NCBI GenBank assembly: GCA_041584055.1
Contig: JBFHER010000183.1
Coordinates: 1 to 7,472 of the forward strand
Source: JBFHER01 sp041584055
GTDB taxonomy: Bacteria; Bacteroidota; Bacteroidia; Bacteroidales; UBA5342
Reading direction: 5' to 3'
DNA length: 7,472 bases
Within the stretch, counting starts at the first letter, position 1, and every line of letters begins with the position of its first letter. Shown here in pieces: positions 1 through 6,158 of the stretch. The translations under genes were made by a program, and so were the position numbers. The notes beneath the pieces were generated by a model. That model was not told where the DNA came from, did not search any database, and saw only the letters and a program-made list of their open reading frames with translations.

Positions 1-489
1 CCCCCGCAACTAAAGCATTTTATCGCTGAAAACAGGGTTGTTGTAACCATGAACTTAAGTGGGAACATACATTGGAGAGAAGCGCGAGAGCAATTCATTG
101 GAAATACATATCCGGAAAAAGCAATTCAGGGAAGCCTTAGAAAAGATTTGTACAATACATTCGGGAAACTGGGTTTTGATGACGTATCGTATGTGATTAA
201 TTGTGTGCATTTATCTGCCGGACCATTGGAAGGACTACTGGAATTGAAAAGGTTTAATTCAGAATATCAGCATAACCAGGAAAGACATTTAAAAGATTAT
301 GGCTTTGGAAGAATGCTGTTAAAAGAATTCAATGCTGAGATGGTGGATGTTATCATGACAAACCCCCTGGTTCAATTTGGAAATAAAAAAACATCACTTT
401 TTGACCTGACGGAAGAAATGGATAGTAAGCCGGCTTTGGAAACAATAAAGCAGCGTTTGAGTTCAGGAAAATTAACGGTTGGGAAATAA
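1..489 (+). CDS. Nucleoside diphosphate kinase-like protein, C-terminal part (5' end outside window)
   Basis: The reading frame is open from base 1 and gives 162 residues before the TAA at 487-489, so the true start lies upstream; the internal ATG at 49 falls within the conserved domain and is not a plausible start. Seen in the sequence: 'AREQFIGNTYPEKAIQGSLR' (window residues 28-47) matches the NDK pattern ARxLxGxTxPxxAxPGTIR, and 'NCVHLSAGPLEG' (67-78) matches NxxHGSDSxES, keeping the Asn and the phospho-accepting His (H70). NDK family members transfer the γ-phosphate between NTPs and NDPs through this His. Oddities: 20 residues separate the nucleotide-binding Arg (R47) from the Asn (N67), about 11 more than in canonical NDKs; the HGSDS loop reads HLSAG; and about 75 residues follow the domain. 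The N-terminal Lys motif cannot be seen. It could be an active NDK variant or a non-catalytic relative. Family assignment is fairly sure; activity is unknown. Confidence 0.6.
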   Translation, partial: PPQLKHFIAENRVVVTMNLSGNIHWREAREQFIGNTYPEKAIQGSLRKDLYNTFGKLGFDDVSYVINCVHLSAGPLEGLLELKRFNSEYQHNQERHLKDYGFGRMLLKEFNAEMVDVIMTNPLVQFGNKKTSLFDLTEEMDSKPALETIKQRLSSGKLTVGK

Positions 490-492
490 AAA

Positions 493-514
493 GAGGAGAA
501 CGTTTGTTCTCCTC
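493..514 (-). terminator. Intrinsic terminator of the tRNA-Phe gene, probably shared with the convergent NDK-like gene
   Basis: A perfect 9-bp stem, GAGGAGAAC (493-501) pairing with GTTCTCCTC (506-514), encloses a 4-nt loop. Read on the minus strand the hairpin is followed by TTTTTATTT, a proper U-tract, so it should stop transcription coming from the tRNA gene. Read on the plus strand the tail is CTTATTCTG, which is weaker, but the hairpin starts 4 nt after the NDK-like gene's stop codon, so it probably serves both convergent units. Confidence 0.85.
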
Positions 515-528
515 CTTATTCTGTAAAG

Positions 529-601
529 TGGTGCCACCAGGAATCGAACCGGGGACACATGGATTTTCAGTCCATTGCTCTACCAACTGAGCTATGGCAC
601 C
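529..601 (-). tRNA. tRNA-Phe (anticodon GAA)
   Basis: The minus strand folds into a standard 73-nt cloverleaf. The acceptor stem is GGTGCCA paired with TGGCACC, followed by discriminator A73 at position 529. T8, A9 and the D-arm AGCTCAGTTGGTAGAGC follow; the anticodon stem-loop is ATGGACTGAAAATCCAT with GAA at 568-566; the T-arm contains GGTTCGATTCC. The CCA end is not encoded (the DNA after A73 reads CTT) and must be added enzymatically. The gene stands alone, with a TAnnTTTG promoter box just upstream and a strong hairpin terminator downstream. Confidence 0.97.
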
Positions 602-618
602 TTTTTACGAATGCGGTG

Positions 619-626
619 CAAAGATA
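619..626 (-). promoter_or_regulatory. Bacteroidota -7 promoter element for tRNA-Phe
   Basis: The minus strand reads TATCTTTG, a perfect match to the Bacteroidota -7 consensus TAnnTTTG, ending 17 nt before the first base of the tRNA. Transcription would start about 10 nt upstream of the mature 5' end. I see no clear TTTG at -33, so the box is supported by its sequence and position only. Confidence 0.6.
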
Positions 627-656
627 AATATTTTTTTGACTTTGGGAAATACTAAA

Positions 657-1919
657 TTAGAAATTCGACAGTTTTAAACGCACCATTTCGATTTTAGTAG
701 GGGAAATGTTCAAAATTTTAAACTGATACTGATCTATCTGAATTTCTTCGTTGACTTTAGGAAGCTTTTCAAGCTTGTTAAGGATCAGTCCGGCTACTGT
801 TTCGTATTCATCTGACTCCGGTAAACCCAATCCAAATTTTTCGTTCACAGCATCAATCTCCATCCTGCCGCTTAAAATGAATTCATTGTCACTTACTTTT
901 TGTGCCAACAGATCGATGGTGTCATGTTCATCTACAATCTCACCAAAAATCTCTTCCATGATGTCTTCCAGCGTAACGATCCCGGATGTGCCTCCAAACT
1001 CATCAACGACAACTGCAATGCTCTTCTTTTGCTGCATAAATAACTGCATCAGTTTGTTGGCAGCCATGGTTTCCGGAACAATTGGCATTTGTCGAACCTC
1101 ACTGCGCAATGTCTTGGGATTCTTAAAAAATTCGCTGGAATGAATGTATCCAATAATATTGTCGATGTTTTCGTTGTAAACAACAATTTTTGAAAAGCCG
1201 CTCTCAATGAATTTTTGACGTAATTCTTCCAGGGATGCCTCAATGTCAACAGCTACCACTTCCGTCCTTGGAACCACACATTCCCGAAGCCGCACATTTG
1301 AAAAATCAAGGGCATTTTGAAAAAGCTTTACATCCTTATTTACCTCAGCAATCTCTCCCTGAGGACTGTCGATGGACTCTTCAAGCATATTGTTGATATC
1401 GATTCGTCCAAAAACAGTTTGGGTTGTATTTTCATTAAAGTTAACGTTGAACCAGGATAAGATTGCTTTTGATGCCCATGAAGAAAAGGAAGCGATGGGA
1501 TAAAACAAGATGTAACAAAGCAATAATGGGACGGAAAACAGTTTCAATGAAAGGTTGGGATTAATCCGGAATATTGTTTTAGGGATAAATTCTGCGGTGA
1601 CAAGTATAACAAGCGTGGATATAATCGTCTGAATAAGAATAACCGCAAGTTCTATTTGTATAAATTGTAAAATGAATGGTTCAAGCAAGCGGGCTGTCTG
1701 GATGCCGTAAATAACCAGTGCCACATTGTTTCCAACCAACATTGTTGCAATAAATTGTTGTGGATTATCAAAAAATAAGGAAAGCACATTTGAACCCATT
1801 CGCCCCTTTTGCTTCTCCAGCTCAACGCGAAGTTTATTGGAGGTTACAAAAGCGATCTCCATTCCGGAAAAAAATGCGGAAAAACAGACGGACAATATGA
1901 TGATTAACAGTGGTGACAT
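657..1919 (-). CDS. CNNM/CBS-pair/CorC_HlyC membrane protein (hemolysin-family transporter)
   Basis: A 420-residue inner-membrane protein with the complete CorC/HlyC (TlyC) architecture. Residues 1-~175 form the CNNM (DUF21) transmembrane domain, with hydrophobic segments near 3-23, 57-80, 88-112 and 126-150 and the signature 'FFSGMEIAF' at 16-24. Residues ~210-330 form a CBS pair (start 'RECVVPRTEVVAVD') ending in the family hallmark 'VVDEFGGTSGIVTLEDIMEE' (304-323). Residues ~340-420 form the C-terminal CorC_HlyC domain ('ESDEYETVAGLIL'). Relatives are linked to Mg2+/Co2+ transport or efflux; the 'hemolysin' name is historical. GldE of gliding bacteria shares this architecture, but no other gld gene is present, so I do not use that name. 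ATG at 1919; a promoter-like box lies 31 nt upstream, so it can be expressed apart from the lptC operon. In many Bacteroidota a SurA-type prolyl isomerase gene follows; here tRNA-Phe does. Confidence 0.93.
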   Translation of the reverse strand: MSPLLIIILSVCFSAFFSGMEIAFVTSNKLRVELEKQKGRMGSNVLSLFFDNPQQFIATMLVGNNVALVIYGIQTARLLEPFILQFIQIELAVILIQTIISTLVILVTAEFIPKTIFRINPNLSLKLFSVPLLLCYILFYPIASFSSWASKAILSWFNVNFNENTTQTVFGRIDINNMLEESIDSPQGEIAEVNKDVKLFQNALDFSNVRLRECVVPRTEVVAVDIEASLEELRQKFIESGFSKIVVYNENIDNIIGYIHSSEFFKNPKTLRSEVRQMPIVPETMAANKLMQLFMQQKKSIAVVVDEFGGTSGIVTLEDIMEEIFGEIVDEHDTIDLLAQKVSDNEFILSGRMEIDAVNEKFGLGLPESDEYETVAGLILNKLEKLPKVNEEIQIDQYQFKILNISPTKIEMVRLKLSNF

Positions 1920-1949
1920 GTGCTGAATTTAGGATGAAGATATAAAAGG

Positions 1950-1957
1950 CAAAGATA
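1950..1957 (-). promoter_or_regulatory. Bacteroidota -7 promoter element for the CNNM/CorC gene
   Basis: The minus strand reads TATCTTTG, a perfect TAnnTTTG match and the same octamer as in front of tRNA-Phe (both flanked as TTATCTTTGC). It ends 31 nt upstream of the CNNM gene's ATG, within the 111-bp gap after lptC, giving a leader of about 24 nt. No convincing -33 TTTG is visible. No hairpin terminator for lptC is seen in this gap, so read-through from the upstream operon remains possible. Confidence 0.55.
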
Positions 1958-2030
1958 AGATTCAAATATTGCAGTAAGGATTATTGAAAGTAAGCTGAAT
2001 GAAGTTGAATTTTTTGGAATGTAAATCAAT

Positions 2031-2612
2031 TTATTTTTGCATTTCAAATGGAAATTCTGCTTGCGATTGCTTAATCGTGTAGCGTGTAAAATCCTGATTG
2101 GATTCGAATCCATATCCGGTTTGAAAACCCTCCTTCAGTGTTATTTTTATAAATTCATCAGAATATACCTTTTCTTTTTTCTGATCCCAGAACAAGACCT
2201 CAGTCTCAAAAATTTCATTTCTGCTGTTTGTTGCAACTACATTGTTTTCCCACTTCCATAATTCATCTTTTACGGAATAGTGTGCATAGTCCGACTTTAT
2301 GTCGGCTAACTTTTCCATGCCCGGATTAAAACGTTCCATGGTGATTCCTTTGGGAAATTCCCAATAGGGTTCTTCAGCTACATCAAAGATTTCCTGAACA
2401 GGTGCAAAAACCCTGAATTTAACCATGCCGGAATCAGAAATAACAATGAGTTTGTTGGTTGATCGAATACTTGGCCAGGCGGAGCGATCCACGTCCACAG
2501 TTTGTTCTTCTACCCTGGAGCTACATTGGGTAAAAAAAAGCATTGCAGTACCCAAAAAGAGTACTGCAATGAATAAGTTGTTGTTGATATTTTTAATCCC
2601 GGCGTTTATCAT
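2031..2612 (-). CDS. lptC: LPS export ABC transporter periplasmic protein LptC
   Basis: A 193-residue protein with an N-terminal hydrophobic segment (13-27) and a predominantly β-strand-like periplasmic part. LptC links the inner-membrane LptB2FG extractor to the periplasmic LptA-type bridge that carries lipopolysaccharide to the outer membrane. Seen features supporting the call: a region like 'DIKSDYAHYSVKDELWKWEN' (104-123), where a modified LPS-transport fold usually has 'A..A.Y....ELWEA..NV', then 'VLFWDQKKEKVYSDEFIKI' (139-157) and 'TGYGFESNQDFTRYTI' (165-180), which is typical of Bacteroidota LptC. 'FFTQC' places a Cys at residue 30 followed by SS; this could be a lipobox, although Gln before the Cys is unusual, so it may be either a lipoprotein or a membrane-anchored protein. 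Its ATG directly abuts the stop of the TPR gene (0 bp gap), indicating translational coupling. Confidence 0.9.
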   Translation of the reverse strand: MINAGIKNINNNLFIAVLFLGTAMLFFTQCSSRVEEQTVDVDRSAWPSIRSTNKLIVISDSGMVKFRVFAPVQEIFDVAEEPYWEFPKGITMERFNPGMEKLADIKSDYAHYSVKDELWKWENNVVATNSRNEIFETEVLFWDQKKEKVYSDEFIKITLKEGFQTGYGFESNQDFTRYTIKQSQAEFPFEMQK

Positions 2613-4022
2613 TTATTCTCTTGGACGACAAATGGTTGTTTCGTTGATCCATCCTCCAACGCGCACCGGTTTACTTAAATCATATCCTTCTTCAAAGAAG
2701 ATCTTTTCTTTGTTCGGGAAATAGTTTTTATAAATCGTGATGTTTTTTTCTGCCTCTGCTCTGGCTTCAGGATCCACTTGTTTTGCTTTTTCAAACATGT
2801 CAACAGCAGCCCAAAATCCAGCCTGATTCTCAATGTCCTTGCTTCCCAATTGCTGCTTTTGTGCCGATTGTGCATACATTTGACCAATGAGGATGTATGG
2901 GTCTCCCCAGCCTGATTTCAGTTGGATTGCTTTACGTGCTAAATTACGTGCAGTAATGAAGTCCGCTTTTTTAGAGAACTGAATGAATGCAACGGAGTAG
3001 TAATACATTGCTTTTCTGTCATCATCTTCAGCTAACTCAATTGCTTCATTGTAAAATTCAAGCGCTTTGTCAATGTCTTCTTTTCCAATGGAAAGATACA
3101 TTTTTGCCATGCCATAGGCAGATGCAGATGATGGTGCCAGATTGTGCAGTCTCTCAGAAGCACTGTAGAATAATTCAGAATCAGTACATTCCGTTTTTTC
3201 AAGCATGTTAAGTACCTTATTTAATAATTCCTGATCTTCAGGAGATTCTTTGATTTTTGCAGCAAACAGTGTTTCCATTGTCTCGCAATCTGCAGCTCCG
3301 GTGTTCACGAAATTACTTTCAAAAATATCCTTCATTTTATTGATGTCATCTGCATAATTGTCCTGGTGTGGGATGATGGCACTGAGGTAATTCTGAATCT
3401 TATCATAGTTGTTGATTAATTGTTCTCCTCTGATCTCATCCCTGGCGTATAGGTCAAAGTTTATTCCCATATAGTTTTGAACAGACTGAAGCACAGTTGC
3501 CGTGTTTCTGGAATAAAATTTGGTTCCAATCATTTTAATGCCAGCTTCGAACATCTCCATTGATTCTTTCTGTCCGGAGGTTGTTTTGCCTTTAATGGCG
3601 TAAAAATCAAGTGCTTTTTTAAGAAGAATATAACCTTCAGGATACCTGCTTGAGTTGGTTTTACCAAAGTATTTGTTATACTTAATACGTTGGTCGTATA
3701 ATCCCATTAGTTTGTTGAACTTCTCTTCTTTTTCTTCGTCAGAAGATGCTTGTTTCATTTCCCATTTGATGATGTCTTCCCCATACAAGTAAATATAAAT
3801 ACTCGAAATAGGACATTCGTTGTAACAAAGTGTCCATGGGCTCAAAGCATCTGCATAATTTTTCTGTTTGGCATATTCTTTAAATAGTGACAAGTTAATT
3901 ATACAGTTTGAACTGTCCTCTCCATGTCCGTATTTCGACATGTCTTCAACACCCTTCTGTGCATATGTTGATGCCAGAAAAAGCGTTAATACCGTAGTTA
4001 AAATAAATCTCTGCAAGTTCAT
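2613..4022 (-). CDS. Secreted tetratricopeptide-repeat (TPR) protein of the coaX–lptC cluster
   Basis: A 469-residue protein with a signal peptide (hydrophobic core 6-18, likely cleavage after 'STYA', residues 18-21), so it should act in the periplasm or on the outer membrane. Degenerate helical repeats run through the middle; the clearest TPR-like units are about 300-333 ('SAYGMAKMYLSIGKEDIDKA'), 336-369 and 373-418 ('WAAVDMFEKAKQVDPEA'). The C-terminal segment 'YFPNKEKIFFEEGYDLSKPV' followed by VGGWINETTICRPRE looks like a conserved tail. Cysteines at 40, 66, 70, 246, 279 and 465 could form disulphides after export. No enzymatic motif is visible; TPR proteins usually act as scaffolds. It lies 17 bp after the β-barrel gene and abuts lptC, so a role with these envelope proteins is inferred. 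The specific function is unknown. Confidence 0.85.
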   Translation of the reverse strand: MNLQRFILTTVLTLFLASTYAQKGVEDMSKYGHGEDSSNCIINLSLFKEYAKQKNYADALSPWTLCYNECPISSIYIYLYGEDIIKWEMKQASSDEEKEEKFNKLMGLYDQRIKYNKYFGKTNSSRYPEGYILLKKALDFYAIKGKTTSGQKESMEMFEAGIKMIGTKFYSRNTATVLQSVQNYMGINFDLYARDEIRGEQLINNYDKIQNYLSAIIPHQDNYADDINKMKDIFESNFVNTGAADCETMETLFAAKIKESPEDQELLNKVLNMLEKTECTDSELFYSASERLHNLAPSSASAYGMAKMYLSIGKEDIDKALEFYNEAIELAEDDDRKAMYYYSVAFIQFSKKADFITARNLARKAIQLKSGWGDPYILIGQMYAQSAQKQQLGSKDIENQAGFWAAVDMFEKAKQVDPEARAEAEKNITIYKNYFPNKEKIFFEEGYDLSKPVRVGGWINETTICRPRE

Positions 4023-4039
4023 AGCAATTGTTTTTATTG

Positions 4040-5308
4040 TTATTCAAATTTACGTTTAATAAACCAGAAACTATTGATCGAAAAGTTTATGCTTAATTTT
4101 GCGTAGTTCTCTGAAATCAAATTTCTGTTACTGGTTCCCATCCAACCATATTCAAAAGCAATGTTAAACCTGGTTTTTGAATAGCGTCTTGGTAATCCTA
4201 CACCAAAACTTATGCCAAAGTCTACAAGCTCCTCTCCATTTACCTTGAAATAGTTGTTTGAGTAGTGAGTACCAAGGCGATACTGAACCTTTTGAAAATA
4301 ATTTTGAGCAAGATAATTTGGAACATATTCAAATCCAGCACTTATTTTTGTTCTTTGATTTAAAGTGTCAGTTCTTCCATAGTACTCAGCATTTTGCCAA
4401 TTTTGAATATAGTAGTCGCCGGTGATGGTGAATTGATTGTTTTTTTCAAGGGCAAGGCCAAAACCATAGCTTTCCGGAATTCCCATTCCAATGCTTTCAT
4501 TGGTTCGTTGCTCCAAGATGGTTGGGATCTGTGAAGTCCCGCCAACGGTTCTTACTGTTTCTATGGTTTGAGTCGCATTCAAATCAGTTTCCAACTCATA
4601 AATCCCACCCAGGGTTAAACTATAATTTCTTCCAATTGGTTGCACGTATTGTATTCCGAAAGTAGGATGTATTGCACCCACATTGATGTCTTCCGTGGTA
4701 TTGATGCTTGAATAATCAGGGTTATCTTCAAAGCTTATGGAACGGTAATAAATGTTTGAACCAAAATAATAGGCAGCATTTACACCCAGAGATAAATTCT
4801 TCAAGGGCTTCACAGATACCCCAGCAAAGGCCTGAGTGATACCGCCCGAGCCTGAGAAGCGATATGATATTCCTGAAACCGGATCCGTTGCCAGATCGCT
4901 GACAGAATATTCATATCCGACCAAAGAAATTGGTTCTATCCCTGCAGTAAAGCCCATCCAATTGGTAATTGGAAAAGCCATGGCCAACTCTGAAATGTTC
5001 ACATCGTAATCAACCTGACTGCTCGTTCCGTCGCTGAGTTGCCCCACTTGCCCCATGAATCCAAACTCAAAAATATGGCTCATGCTGTCGATAGCACTGT
5101 AAGATGCAGGATTCAGAGGATTTATGTTCGAGTTGCTTCGAAGGGCAAATCCCGTTCCACCCATGGCTTTGTTAAGGCCAAAACCATCATTGTTCATGTA
5201 TCCCAATCCATACCGTGTGTACGGAGAGCTGGTGCTGTTTTGACTCATTGTTACTGAGGTGAAAACTGCCAGTGTTGATATTGTTATTGCGATAAAAAGT
5301 TTATGCAT
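4040..5308 (-). CDS. Outer-membrane β-barrel protein, FadL/OmpP1-like
   Basis: A 422-residue protein with a signal peptide (1-~22, cleavage near 'TMSQN'). The mature start 'SPYTRYGLGYMNNDGFGLNK' (28-47), then 'MGGTGFAL' and 'NPLNPASYSAIDS' (63-75), resembles the N-terminal plug and first strands of FadL/OmpP1-type barrels, where an NPA-type motif recurs. Alternating polar/hydrophobic strands with aromatic girdles continue to the end ('WMGFTAGIEPISLVGYEYSV', 'RFNIAFEYGWMG', 'LSINFSINSFWF'). The last strand finishes in FWFIKRKFE rather than a strict terminal Phe. FadL-type proteins bring hydrophobic compounds through the outer membrane; whether this one transports anything is not shown. Its ATG overlaps the 3' end of coaX by 8 bp, implying translational coupling, and the TPR gene follows 17 bp later. 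From general knowledge, homologues sit next to coaX in many Bacteroidota. Confidence 0.82.
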   Translation of the reverse strand: MHKLFIAITISTLAVFTSVTMSQNSTSSPYTRYGLGYMNNDGFGLNKAMGGTGFALRSNSNINPLNPASYSAIDSMSHIFEFGFMGQVGQLSDGTSSQVDYDVNISELAMAFPITNWMGFTAGIEPISLVGYEYSVSDLATDPVSGISYRFSGSGGITQAFAGVSVKPLKNLSLGVNAAYYFGSNIYYRSISFEDNPDYSSINTTEDINVGAIHPTFGIQYVQPIGRNYSLTLGGIYELETDLNATQTIETVRTVGGTSQIPTILEQRTNESIGMGIPESYGFGLALEKNNQFTITGDYYIQNWQNAEYYGRTDTLNQRTKISAGFEYVPNYLAQNYFQKVQYRLGTHYSNNYFKVNGEELVDFGISFGVGLPRRYSKTRFNIAFEYGWMGTSNRNLISENYAKLSINFSINSFWFIKRKFE

Positions 5309-6020
5309 TGTATAGTAAAATTCTATTTAAGCCCATTAGGACCAAATTTGGAAGTACAAAGATGCTATTTTTTAGGTTTTTATCAAAAAAATTGATGTCG
5401 CCTCCGGTACCTAAAACAGAGGTGTTAATATTCGTGGCTAAAAAATTATTAATCACCCCATCTATTTCGTGCAATATTCCGTTGATAACGCCACTTTGGA
5501 TGGCACTTTCAGTGGTTTTGCCAACGATTTGAATTGCTCGTTGAGGTACAACTTTTGGCAGATTTGAGGTGCTTTTATTCAAAACTTCAAAGCGCAAAGA
5601 CATGCCAGGAGAGATGGCGCCGCCAAGATAATCACCTTTTTCCGTCAGATATTCATAGGTAATGGCTGTTCCTGCATCAATAATAAGGATGTTTTTTCCC
5701 TTGAATTGTTCCCATGCTCCAACCGCAGCAGCAATGCGATCATTCCCAAGTGTCGCCTTTGTTTGGTAGCAGTTTTGAATGGGAATGGGCGTCTGTGAAT
5801 CAAGGTAAAGACCTGATGCAAAACGATTCAGGAAATCAATATAAGCTGATTTTGGATTTTTGACAGATGAAATAATGCAATTGATGCATTTCTCAAGTTC
5901 AAAATGATCCAGAGTAATCTCCTGAAAGGGAACGGAATACGTTTGTACATCTTTTAAACGATTCCCTTCGAACCAGGCGACCTTTGTGCGCGTATTTCCT
6001 TCATCAATAACTAAATTCAC
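5301..6020 (-). CDS. coaX: Type III pantothenate kinase (CoaX)
   Basis: A 239-residue cytoplasmic enzyme that phosphorylates pantothenate to 4'-phosphopantothenate, the first step of coenzyme A synthesis; type III enzymes use the ASKHA fold. Motifs seen in order: the N-terminal phosphate-binding loop 'DEGNTRTK' (6-13), 'LGNDRIAA' (91-98) with the catalytic-type Asp94 and Arg95, 'IDAGTAITYEYL' (114-125), 'GGAISPGM' (133-140) and 'GTGGD' (204-208). Length is slightly short of the usual ~245-260 but all core motifs are present. The start is GTG at 6020: an in-frame TAA lies 15 nt upstream of it, no ATG or TTG lies between, and MNLVIDEGNT is the expected family N-terminus. It is the first gene of the minus-strand block and its stop overlaps the β-barrel start. 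Confidence 0.96.
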   Translation of the reverse strand: MNLVIDEGNTRTKVAWFEGNRLKDVQTYSVPFQEITLDHFELEKCINCIISSVKNPKSAYIDFLNRFASGLYLDSQTPIPIQNCYQTKATLGNDRIAAAVGAWEQFKGKNILIIDAGTAITYEYLTEKGDYLGGAISPGMSLRFEVLNKSTSNLPKVVPQRAIQIVGKTTESAIQSGVINGILHEIDGVINNFLATNINTSVLGTGGDINFFDKNLKNSIFVLPNLVLMGLNRILLYNA

Positions 6021-6044
6021 TATCTTTTGCAGGTTTTAAGGATC

Positions 6045-6052
6045 CAAAAGTA
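6045..6052 (-). promoter_or_regulatory. Probable -7 promoter element of the coaX operon
   Basis: The minus strand reads TACTTTTG, a perfect TAnnTTTG match, ending 24 nt upstream of the coaX GTG. This would give a short leader of roughly 18 nt. No good -33 TTTG is visible. It is the only such box in the 118 bp between coaX and the Kelch start that faces coaX. Confidence 0.5.
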
Positions 6053-6069
6053 TTGATTTTTTGTGTGGC

Positions 6070-6155
6070 TTTATGATTAAAAACATTATAAAATGTTAAT
6101 CATGTGTGACTGCGCATAGGTAAGATTTTTTATATTTGTGTTTTTTAATCATAAA
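6070..6155. repeat. 14-bp inverted repeat with a third half-copy in the coaX/Kelch divergent promoter region
   Basis: TTTATGATTAAAAA at 6070-6083 recurs exactly, inverted, as TTTTTAATCATAAA at 6142-6155. Its core TTAATCAT occurs a third time at 6096-6103, where it also forms an 8-bp inverted repeat with ATGATTAA at 6073-6080. Nested within is AACATT(6082-6087)/AATGTT(6092-6097). The outer arms bracket the Kelch -7 box (6131-6138) and lie upstream of the coaX -7 box. The arrangement suggests binding sites for a regulator shared by both genes, but the sequence is very AT-rich and no regulator gene is in the window. Confidence 0.45.
6131..6138 (+). promoter_or_regulatory. -7 promoter element of the Kelch gene
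   Basis: TATATTTG is a perfect TAnnTTTG match 20 nt upstream of the ATG at 6159. Because the GTG at 6138 overlaps this box, that upstream in-frame GTG would not be on the transcript, which decides the start in favour of 6159. The -33 region (around 6104-6111, GTGTGACT) matches poorly. Confidence 0.6.
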
Positions 6156-6158
6156 ATA

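Noticed and set aside
49..51. ATG at 49 as the true start of the NDK-like gene
   Set aside because: The frame is open to base 1 and the upstream residues (ending in RVVVT) align with the β-strand preceding the NDK core, so the ATG is an internal Met.
353..586. Minus-strand 77-codon open frame
   Set aside because: It runs through the tRNA gene and the terminator and is antisense to the NDK-like gene; no recognisable protein.
751..1143. Plus-strand 130-codon open frame
   Set aside because: Antisense to the conserved CBS/CorC region of the CNNM gene; Ser-rich, low-complexity translation typical of a shadow frame.
657..1919. Naming the CNNM protein GldE
   Set aside because: The architecture is shared by all CorC/HlyC proteins and no other gliding gene is present.
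6138..6158. Upstream in-frame GTG as the start of the Kelch gene
   Set aside because: It overlaps the TATATTTG promoter box, and starting there would put an unlikely FFNHKI extension in front of a normal signal peptide; the ATG at 6159 fits better.
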